Shown: piece by piece, positions 1 to 6,067 of the stretch | How positions within the stretch are numbered: the stretch's first letter is position 1 | How the letters are laid out: every line of letters begins with the position of its first letter | From: an uncultured Pseudomonadota bacterium | Lineage (GTDB): Bacteria; Pseudomonadota; Gammaproteobacteria; Steroidobacterales; Steroidobacteraceae | Assembly: GCA_903890265.1 (NCBI GenBank) | Contig: CAITAM010000139.1 | Span: forward strand, 1-20,781 | Direction: 5' to 3' | Length of the DNA stretch: 20,781 nucleotides | Translations under genes and position numbers: made by a program | The notes under the pieces: model-generated | The model's database searches: none | Told to the model about the DNA's origin: nothing | The model's input: the letters and a program-made list of their open reading frames with translations, nothing else

Positions 1-149
1 AGCAGGTCCGCAAACCGATCTATCGCGAGGGGCTGGACCAGTGGCGGCACGTCGAGCCCTGGCTCGGGCCGCTCAAGGAAGCGCTTGGTCCGGTGCTGAC
101 CAGCTACCCTGAGGCGCCGCCGCTACCCAATGCGCTCGTCCGGCCGTAG
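1..149 (+). CDS. TPR-containing sulfotransferase, C-terminal end only (partial)
   Basis: The window opens inside a gene. Reading codons from base 3 gives 48 residues and a TAG stop at 147-149. The peptide contains RKPIYREGLDQWRHVEPWL followed by GPLKEALGPVL. This resembles the usual C-terminus of tetratricopeptide-repeat sulfotransferases, where a conserved PVYRRSxxxWRxYExxLxPL-like segment closes the PAPS-dependent sulfotransferase domain. The catalytic domain and TPR repeats lie outside the window, so the assignment rests on this tail plus context. Such genes are, from memory, frequently found directly beside TonB-dependent receptor genes in Sphingomonadaceae, Caulobacterales and Steroidobacteraceae, as is the case here (81 bases to the next start). 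The last ten or so residues are proline-rich and uninformative. Confidence 0.68.
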   Translation, partial: QVRKPIYREGLDQWRHVEPWLGPLKEALGPVLTSYPEAPPLPNALVRP

Positions 150-230
150 ACTCGGCCAACAGCGGGGTTTGACGATCCTGTGACTGTTGTTTTTTTGCCA
201 CATCGGGGCTATTACGAAGGGGATCTCGCG

Positions 231-2708
231 GTGACACGTAGCAGAAAGCGGAAACTGAAGCGCACACAGCCCAGGCAGTCCTGGATACCTCTGGCCTCGG
301 GCATCGCCTCGGCACTTCTCGCAGGTTCGCAGGCGCACGCCCAGGCGCCCGCGGCGAGCCAGGCCACCGGCGGTCTCGAGGAAGTGGTGGTCACCGCGCA
401 GAAGCGCAGCGAGGATCTGCAGAAGGTACCCATCAGCCTTCAGGTACTCGGCGGCGAAAAGCTCGAGCAGCTCCAGGTCACGAGTTTTGACGACTACGCC
501 AAATTCCTGCCGAGCGTGAGCTACGTGTCCGGCGGCCCCGGGCAGGCGGAGCTCTACTTCCGCGGTATCTCGGTCGGCAGCAACGGCCTGCACGCGGGCT
601 CCGCGCCGGCCACCGGCCTCTACGTTGACGAGACCCCGGTAACGACGATCAGCAATTCACTCGACCTGCACGTCTACGACGTGCAGCGCGTCGAGGCGCT
701 CGCCGGTCCGCAGGGCACGCTCTACGGTGCGAGCTCGCTGTCCGGCACGTTGCGTGTCATCACCAACAAGCCCGACAAGAGCGGTTTCTACGGCGGTTAC
801 GACATCAAGGCCGACAAGTACACGCACGGCGATCCGGGTGGCCAGTTCGAGGGCTTCCTGAACGTTCCCCTGAACGACCAGGCGGCGGTTCGTCTCGTCG
901 GCTACTACAGCCGCGAAGGCGGCTACATCAGCAACGAGCGGGCGAGCCGCACGTACCTCCTGACGCCGGCCGATCCGACCGTTCCGGCGCCGGCGCCGCT
1001 GACCGTCACGAACTACCAGGCGCCGCACGACTTCGCGCGCAGCAACTTCAACGACGTCGAGACGGCCGGTGGCCGCGTCGCCCTGAAGTACGACATCAAC
1101 GACCGATGGACGATCACGCCGTCGCTGATCTACCAGCAGGCCAATTCCAACGGCGCGTTCCTGTATGACCCGAAGATCGGCGACCTCAAGGTCACCGACT
1201 TCACGCCGGACTACACGGCCGACCACTGGTACCAGTCGGCGCTTACCGTCGAGGGCAAGATCAGCAACTGGGACTTCGTCTACTCCGGCGGCTATTTCGA
1301 GCGTCACACGACGATCGCGACGGATTATTCCGAGTACTCGGTGGCCTACGACTACAACGGCTACTCGCGCTTCCGTGACAACAACGGCAACCTGATCGAC
1401 CCGACGCAGAGCCAGCTGCAGATCGACCGTTACACCAAGCTGACCAACGAGGTGCGGCTGAGTTCGCCGGCGACCGATACGCTGCACTACACGGTCGGTG
1501 CCTTTTACCAGCGCCAGACGGACACCATCCGGGACGAGTACATCCTGAATGGCGTCGGCAACACCCCCGCCTACAACTACTCCGTGCAGGGCCAGCCGGG
1601 CGTGCTGTACCTCTCGCAGCAGGACCGCGTCGATCGCGATTACGCCATCTTCGGCGATGCGACGTGGAACGTGACGGATGCCTTCAAGGTCAGCGCCGGC
1701 ATCCGCGGGTTCCGCGCGGATAACACGCTGTACGGCTTCTTCGGCTTCAACAACACGTACGTGAACACGTCGAACGGCGACAACTTCGCGCACGGCAGCG
1801 GCACCAGCGGATGTACGCCGCCTTTGACGGGCTCGCAGCCCGTCGTCTATGGCGACAACCGGCCGTGCGTCAACACGAACGCCGTCGTCACCGAGAACGG
1901 CGAAACGCACAGGATCAACGCCACCTACCAGATCGACCCCAAGCGGATGGTGTACGCGACCTACTCGACGGGTTTCCGTCCGGGCGGGCCGAACCGGCGT
2001 GCCGGCCTGCAGCCTTACAATTCCGACAAGCTGTCGAACTACGAGGCGGGCTGGAAGACGACGTGGCTTGACAACACGGTGCGCTTCAACGGCGCCATCT
2101 TCTACGAGCGCTGGAACGGCGTGCAGACCACCATTCCGGGGCCGAACGGCATCAACGACCTCTTCAACATCGGCAACGCCAAGTCGCAGGGCGTTGAGAT
2201 GGACATCAACTGGCTCGCCTTTGACGGCCTCACGCTGTCGGCGTCGGGTTCCTATGTCGATGCGAAGACGACGACGCCGTTCTGCGGCGAGACCCCGGAT
2301 CACTCGGGCGTCCTCGCCACCTGTGACAACCCGACGACGCCGACCGGCAGCCGCCTGCCGATCACGCCGAAGGTGAAGTTCAACGCCGTGGCCCGCTACC
2401 AGTTCAACGTCGGCGATGTCCGGGCGTATGCCCAGGCGGCGGCGCTGCACCAGGGCTCGTCGGTGTCGAACATCCAGCAGAAGTTTGCGGTGCTGACCGG
2501 CGACGTGCCGGCCTACACGAGTGCCGATCTCTCGGTCGGTGGCACGTGGCAGAACTTTACCGCGTCGCTGTTCATCAACAACGCGTTCGACGAGCGGGGT
2601 GAGATTTCCCGGTCGGCGCAGTGCGGCAACAGCTATTGCTTCGGCAACTACCGCATCTACCCGATCAAGCCGCGGATGATCGGTCTGACCTTCGGCCAGA
2701 AGTTCTGA
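231..2708 (+). CDS. TonB-dependent outer-membrane receptor
   Basis: This is an outer-membrane beta-barrel transporter that would take up an unidentified substrate using energy from TonB-ExbBD. I place the start at GTG 231 because GAAGGGGAT lies seven bases upstream and a signal peptide follows directly; the frame stays open upstream to GTG 180. The 825-residue product has a basic N-terminus, a hydrophobic stretch (about residues 19-32) and a likely cleavage site near AHA/AQA at 36-39. A TonB-box-like segment EEVVVTA is at 50-56. The plug domain (about 60-180) includes VQRVEALAGPQGTLYGAS, the family signature. The remainder is an aromatic-rich barrel ending in a terminal Phe, as outer-membrane proteins do. 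A Cys-x4-Cys pair near the C-terminus (CGNSYC) could form a disulfide. The substrate cannot be read from sequence; this branch is large and not specific to siderophores. The 3' end faces bmt across a GC-rich hairpin. Confidence 0.95.
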   Translation: MTRSRKRKLKRTQPRQSWIPLASGIASALLAGSQAHAQAPAASQATGGLEEVVVTAQKRSEDLQKVPISLQVLGGEKLEQLQVTSFDDYAKFLPSVSYVSGGPGQAELYFRGISVGSNGLHAGSAPATGLYVDETPVTTISNSLDLHVYDVQRVEALAGPQGTLYGASSLSGTLRVITNKPDKSGFYGGYDIKADKYTHGDPGGQFEGFLNVPLNDQAAVRLVGYYSREGGYISNERASRTYLLTPADPTVPAPAPLTVTNYQAPHDFARSNFNDVETAGGRVALKYDINDRWTITPSLIYQQANSNGAFLYDPKIGDLKVTDFTPDYTADHWYQSALTVEGKISNWDFVYSGGYFERHTTIATDYSEYSVAYDYNGYSRFRDNNGNLIDPTQSQLQIDRYTKLTNEVRLSSPATDTLHYTVGAFYQRQTDTIRDEYILNGVGNTPAYNYSVQGQPGVLYLSQQDRVDRDYAIFGDATWNVTDAFKVSAGIRGFRADNTLYGFFGFNNTYVNTSNGDNFAHGSGTSGCTPPLTGSQPVVYGDNRPCVNTNAVVTENGETHRINATYQIDPKRMVYATYSTGFRPGGPNRRAGLQPYNSDKLSNYEAGWKTTWLDNTVRFNGAIFYERWNGVQTTIPGPNGINDLFNIGNAKSQGVEMDINWLAFDGLTLSASGSYVDAKTTTPFCGETPDHSGVLATCDNPTTPTGSRLPITPKVKFNAVARYQFNVGDVRAYAQAAALHQGSSVSNIQQKFAVLTGDVPAYTSADLSVGGTWQNFTASLFINNAFDERGEISRSAQCGNSYCFGNYRIYPIKPRMIGLTFGQKF

Positions 2709-2714
2709 GCCACG

Positions 2715-2742
2715 GCCCGGCGCGGCAGATGCCGCGCCGGGC
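2715..2742. terminator. GC-rich hairpin between convergent genes
   Basis: A perfect 12-base inverted repeat (GCCCGGCGCGGC and GCCGCGCCGGGC) with an AGAT loop sits six bases after the receptor stop and six bases beyond the bmt stop. Its position between two convergent genes suggests a bidirectional transcription end. There is no T-tract on either side, so it is not a textbook intrinsic terminator. It may instead block RNA decay or act together with Rho. Confidence 0.55.
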
Positions 2743-2748
2743 GCCTTC

Positions 2749-3807
2749 TCAGCCGGCGTCGGGCTTCGCGTGAGCCCGACGGCCGGTGCCGCGTCGGCCG
2801 GCCGCGCCCGGTGCGGCGCCGGCGAGGCGGTCGAGATCGCCGTGCAGCTGCGCGGTCGCGCCACTCGACAGCGCGCCCAGGCGCGATTCGATCGTTGCCA
2901 AATCCGGTGCCTCACCCTTGGTATGGGCCTCGAGGGCGAGCCGCATCGACTTCAGGTGCTCCGGGCTCGTCCCGCAACAGCCGCCGATGATCCGTGCCCC
3001 GGCGTCGAGCGCGAGCCTCGCGTAGTCCGCCATCAGTTCCGGCGTGCCGTTGAAGCGGATCGCACCGTCGACGTACTGCGGGATGCCGCAGTTGGCCTTG
3101 GCGACCAGCACGGCATCGGGAGCCGCGGCGCGTGCCATGTTGACCATGCTCGCGACGAGTTCGGAGGGGCCCACGCCGCAGTTGCTGCCACAGCCGGCGA
3201 GGTGGTGCTGCTTCTGCAGTCCCGCGAGATCGGCTGGCGTCACGCCCATCATGGTGCGGCCGTTCGTGTCAAAGCTGAGCGTTGCGACGACCGGCTTGCC
3301 GGTGGTGCGCGCGCCGCGGATGGCGGCCTCGGTCTCCTCGACCGACGACATCGTCTCGATCCACATCACGTCGACGCCGCCCGCCGCGAGCGCCGCCGCC
3401 TGTTCGGCAAAGGCGGCTTCGGCGTCAGCGATGGTCGTCGGTCCGAGGGGTTCGAGGATCTCGCCGGTCGGACCGATACTGCCGGCCACGAGTACTGGAC
3501 GGCCGGCGCGCGCGGCTTCCGCACGCGCGAGGGATGCGGCGCGACCGTTCAGTTCGGCGACGCGCCCTTCGGCGTTGTGCAGCTTCAGGCGAAACCGTGT
3601 CCCGCCAAAACTGTTCGTCAGGATGATATCCGCGCCGGCCTCGACAAAAGACCGATGGAGGTCCGCGATGCGGTCGGGATGGGAGACGTTCCACAACTCG
3701 GGCGCTTCGCCCGACTGCAGGCCGCGCTCGAACAGGTTACTGCCGGTGGCGCCGTCGGCCAGCAGCCACGGACGGGTTTTCAGCAACTCGCTGATAGGGT
3801 CATGCAT
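2749..3807 (-). CDS. bmt: Betaine--homocysteine S-methyltransferase (zinc-dependent homocysteine methyltransferase)
   Basis: The enzyme transfers a methyl group, probably from a betaine-type donor, to homocysteine to form methionine in the cytoplasm. The 352-residue product has the homocysteine S-methyltransferase fold from end to end: LLADGATGSNLF at 15-26, ADIILTNSFGGTR at 59-71, GSIGPTGEILEPLG near 109-122, and the three zinc-ligand cysteines at C210 (GSNCGVG) and C277/C278 (GGCCGTSP). It closely resembles the alphaproteobacterial Bmt proteins as I remember them. Length is typical and no cobalamin domain is present, so it is not MetH. I chose ATG 3807, preceded by GAGGTG at five bases; GTG 3813 is an in-frame alternative with poorer spacing. 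It lies 73 bases downstream of dgcA on the same strand and may belong to that operon. The last 40 residues are a low-complexity Ala/Gly/Arg tail. Confidence 0.88.
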   Translation of the reverse strand: MHDPISELLKTRPWLLADGATGSNLFERGLQSGEAPELWNVSHPDRIADLHRSFVEAGADIILTNSFGGTRFRLKLHNAEGRVAELNGRAASLARAEAARAGRPVLVAGSIGPTGEILEPLGPTTIADAEAAFAEQAAALAAGGVDVMWIETMSSVEETEAAIRGARTTGKPVVATLSFDTNGRTMMGVTPADLAGLQKQHHLAGCGSNCGVGPSELVASMVNMARAAAPDAVLVAKANCGIPQYVDGAIRFNGTPELMADYARLALDAGARIIGGCCGTSPEHLKSMRLALEAHTKGEAPDLATIESRLGALSSGATAQLHGDLDRLAGAAPGAAGRRGTGRRAHAKPDAG

Positions 3808-3880
3808 AGGCACCTCGCTGGGGCGCGCTTCAGCAGAGGCCGCAGCCAGCGCCCGATAGCAAAGCCTAGCACAGCACCCG

Positions 3881-4867
3881 TCAGCCCCAGAGCGCGGGGC
3901 TCGGGAAGGTCATCCAGCCATCCTCGTACCGGAGAGGATCCGCAACGTCGTCGTTCTGCAGCAGCGGGCCATCGAGATCAATGAACTCGCAAAGTGTCGC
4001 CAGCAAGGCGCCCGGCGCCATCGCGAGCGAGCTGCCGCACATATTGCCGACCATGAGGCCGAGACCCTCGCTGACCGCCAGACGCGCACAGGCCATGGCC
4101 TCGGTCAGTCCGCCCGTCTTGTCGAGTTTCAGATTGGCGTACTGGTAGCGCCCCACAAGCTCCGGGATCGAGCGCCGGGCGACGCAGGATTCATCCGCCC
4201 CGAGCGGCAGCGGATAGCGCCGGCCCGTAAGGTAGTGATCCTCGCCCGGTGCCAGTGGCTGTTCGAGCAGGGCGACGCGCAGCTCGAGGAGGTGCGGCAT
4301 CAGTGCCTCGAGGAGTTCGGGTGACCAGGACGCGTTGGCATCGACGATCAGCCGCACGTCCGGTGCCTCGCGCCGAACGGTGCGGATCAGCTCGACATGC
4401 TCGGTGGCGTTTACCTTGAGCTTGAGGAGAGGGAAGTGCCGGCGCTCGCGGGCCTTTGCGGCAACCACCGGCAACGGGTCGATACCAATGGTGTAGGCGC
4501 AGGCCAGCCGGTCCTGGCGGCTGAGGCCGAGCATCTGCCAGGCGGGCGTGTTCTGTCTCTTCGAGGCGAGGTCCCACAGTGCGCAGTCAAGCGCATTGCG
4601 TGCGCCGCCGGCCGGCAGGCGGTCCTGGATCGCGTCCGGTGTCAGCAGGTCGGTCGATTCAATGAGCGGACGAAGGGTCTCAAGGTCCGCGATCATGCTC
4701 GCTACGGTCTCGCCGTCGTAGTCGACACCGGCGGCTTCCGCCCGCCCGCGGTGTCCCTGCGAGTCGGTGAGCTCGACGTGCACTGTGTCGCAGGTTGTCG
4801 CGACGCCACGTGCGATGGCGAACGGCGTGGTCAGCTGCCAGCTAACCGGCGTGACAGTGAGGCGCAT
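3881..4867 (-). CDS. dgcA: N-acetyl-D-glutamate racemase DgcA (enolase superfamily, dipeptide-epimerase-like)
   Basis: A 328-residue enolase-superfamily protein of the muconate-lactonizing subgroup. Visible active-site elements are the KxK pair K149/K151 (LKLKV), metal ligands D176 (DANASW), E202 (LEQPL) and D225 (GADES), the second general base K250 (LKLDKTGG), and a C-terminal DxD at D297/D299 (IDLDG). That DxD is known from L-Ala-D/L-Glu epimerases, where it binds the substrate ammonium group. By sequence alone it could be annotated as a dipeptide epimerase. Because dgcN lies directly upstream (14-base gap), the better reading is DgcA, which racemizes N-acetyl-D-Glu to N-acetyl-L-Glu in the DgcN-DgcA D-glutamate catabolic route reported for marine proteobacteria. 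ATG 4867 is preceded by GGAG at about five to six bases. Substrate preference is inferred from context. Confidence 0.85.
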   Translation of the reverse strand: MRLTVTPVSWQLTTPFAIARGVATTCDTVHVELTDSQGHRGRAEAAGVDYDGETVASMIADLETLRPLIESTDLLTPDAIQDRLPAGGARNALDCALWDLASKRQNTPAWQMLGLSRQDRLACAYTIGIDPLPVVAAKARERRHFPLLKLKVNATEHVELIRTVRREAPDVRLIVDANASWSPELLEALMPHLLELRVALLEQPLAPGEDHYLTGRRYPLPLGADESCVARRSIPELVGRYQYANLKLDKTGGLTEAMACARLAVSEGLGLMVGNMCGSSLAMAPGALLATLCEFIDLDGPLLQNDDVADPLRYEDGWMTFPSPALWG

Positions 4868-4881
4868 GGCGGGCTCCGTGG

Positions 4882-5922
4882 TCAGGCAAGCAGAAAATCG
4901 ATGACGCGCTCGACACCGTGCTGCATCGGGTCGAATGCGGGCACGCCGAGGCGACGCTCGTATTCATTCAGGGCCGCGGTCCGGCCAGCGGCATCCAGTG
5001 CGGAGGTATTCAGGCTCACTCCAACACAGCGTATGGCGGGATTTGTCAGTCGCCCGAGACGCAGCGTGAGATCGACGATTTCCTCGATGGGGACGAGTGC
5101 GATGTGCTCCATGCCACCGACGTGGGTGCGCAGCGGGTCGTGGCAGACCACGATCGCATCGGGCTGTGAACCGTGCAGCAGGCCGAGCGTCACGCCGGCG
5201 TAGGCAGGGTTCATCAGCGACCCCTGGCCCTCGACCACGTCCCAGTGTCCCGGCTCGTTGGCGGGGCTGATCATTTCGGCTGCGCCGGCGATGAAGTCGG
5301 CGATCACGGCATCAACGGCGAGCCCGCGGCCCGCGATCAACGTGCCGGTCTGGCCCGTTGCCCGGAAGTCCGCCGGTACGCCGCGCCGCTTGAGTTCGCG
5401 GGCGAGCGCGAGCGCGGTGTACTTCTTGCCAAGGGCGCAGTCCGTGCCCACGGTGAGCAGTCGTTTGCCGGGACGCTTTCGCCCGCTACCGACGCTCAGC
5501 GGTCCGTCGTAGTGACGAACGTCGAGGAGTCGGGCGCCGCCCGCGTGAGCGGCAGCAACCAATTCGGGGTAGGCGCCCAGTCGAGAGTGCATGCCACTGA
5601 CCACGTCGATGCCGGCTTCGAGCGCCGCAACCAGCAGCGGAATCCATTGCGGCTGAAGCCTGCCGCCGATGGGCGCAATGCCTATCACCACCGAGCCGGC
5701 ACCGCGGTGTGCGGCTTCCTGCGGCGTCAGGTCCGGCAGGCCGGTGTCCACCGGGCAGTTGGGCAAGCGGAGCTGACCGATGCAGTCCTCCGGGCACCAG
5801 TCACGCAGACCGAGCGCCGTCTTCGCGTCGCTCCTTTCCTGCACGTCGCCCAGAAAGAGCACGTAAGGCTTGCGCACGTGCTGCACCGCCTCGACCAGCG
5901 GTGAATCGCCTGGTGTCGTCAT
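4882..5922 (-). CDS. dgcN: D-glutamate N-acetyltransferase DgcN (DUF1611 family)
   Basis: A 346-residue DUF1611 protein. The family has an N-terminal Rossmann-like half (about 17-145, with YVLFLGDVQERSDAKTALGL near 20-39) and a C-terminal P-loop-like half beginning LLTVGTDCALGKKYTALAL at 155-173. Conserved blocks ATGQTG (188-193), EGQGSL (231-236) and HDPLRTHVGG (261-270) are present. DUF1611 proteins paired with dipeptide-epimerase-like genes have been characterised as DgcN, which N-acetylates D-glutamate before DgcA racemizes it. ATG 5922 is chosen over the longer open frame (to 6102) because GAGGAGA stands seven bases upstream and the family N-terminus begins here; the 60 extra residues would be non-homologous. 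It is the first gene of a probable dgcN-dgcA(-bmt) operon, divergent from the serine hydrolase gene. Catalytic function is by homology and synteny, not proven. Confidence 0.85.
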   Translation of the reverse strand: MTTPGDSPLVEAVQHVRKPYVLFLGDVQERSDAKTALGLRDWCPEDCIGQLRLPNCPVDTGLPDLTPQEAAHRGAGSVVIGIAPIGGRLQPQWIPLLVAALEAGIDVVSGMHSRLGAYPELVAAAHAGGARLLDVRHYDGPLSVGSGRKRPGKRLLTVGTDCALGKKYTALALARELKRRGVPADFRATGQTGTLIAGRGLAVDAVIADFIAGAAEMISPANEPGHWDVVEGQGSLMNPAYAGVTLGLLHGSQPDAIVVCHDPLRTHVGGMEHIALVPIEEIVDLTLRLGRLTNPAIRCVGVSLNTSALDAAGRTAALNEYERRLGVPAFDPMQHGVERVIDFLLA

Positions 5923-5978
5923 CGTCAGTTCTCCTCGCAGTCGGGTCGAGCGGAACCGGGAGTCCGCCGGCGCCGGCA

Positions 5979-5996
5979 GCGCATGATGCCATGCGC
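5979..5996. repeat. 18-base inverted repeat in the dgcN upstream region
   Basis: The arms GCGCATG and CATGCGC are perfectly complementary around the loop ATGC. A separate perfect 12-base palindrome, GCCGGCGCCGGC, lies beside it at 5966-5977. Both sit 44-74 bases upstream of the dgcN start, in the untranslated leader if the candidate minus-strand promoter near 6026 is real. They could be an operator or a leader hairpin. No regulator gene is adjacent, so the role is open. Confidence 0.4.
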
Positions 5997-6025
5997 CGTG
6001 TCCGCAGCGACTCGCGTCCTGTACA

Positions 6026-6055
6026 ACTATACTGCGGCCGGACCGGCTTTGGAAA
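6026..6055 (-). promoter_or_regulatory. Candidate promoter for dgcN
   Basis: On the minus strand a -10 box TATAGT (plus-strand 6031 down to 6026, one mismatch to TATAAT) lies 18 bases from a -35-like TTTCCA (6055 down to 6050, four of six matches). Transcription would begin near 6019 and leave a leader of about 95 bases containing the inverted repeats at 5966-5996. The call rests on eye matching only. Confidence 0.35.
6028..6033 (+). promoter_or_regulatory. Candidate -10 box for the serine hydrolase gene
   Basis: TATACT, one mismatch from consensus, overlaps the minus-strand -10 of dgcN within ACTATACT. Transcription would start near 6040, about 28 bases before ATG 6068, giving a normal short leader. 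No convincing -35 is visible at 16-18 bases upstream, so an activator or another sigma factor would be needed if this is used. Confidence 0.3.
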
Positions 6056-6067
6056 AATGGAGTGCCC

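Noticed and set aside
169..197. TTGACG at 169-174 as the -35 of a promoter for the TonB receptor
   Set aside because: At 17-18 bases the would-be -10 is TTTTTG or similar. A later pair (TTGTTT and TATTAC at 187-215) would start transcription at the ribosome site. No convincing promoter is visible.
657..2915. 752-codon open frame on the minus strand opposite the TonB receptor
   Set aside because: It is antisense to an unmistakable receptor, rich in Arg/Val/Asp repeats typical of reverse reading of GC-rich codons, and matches no family. Third-position GC bias explains the lack of stops.
2770..3984. 404-codon plus-strand frame opposite bmt
   Set aside because: The zinc-site cysteines and the whole fold are on the minus strand; this frame is a shadow and crosses the bmt-dgcA junction.
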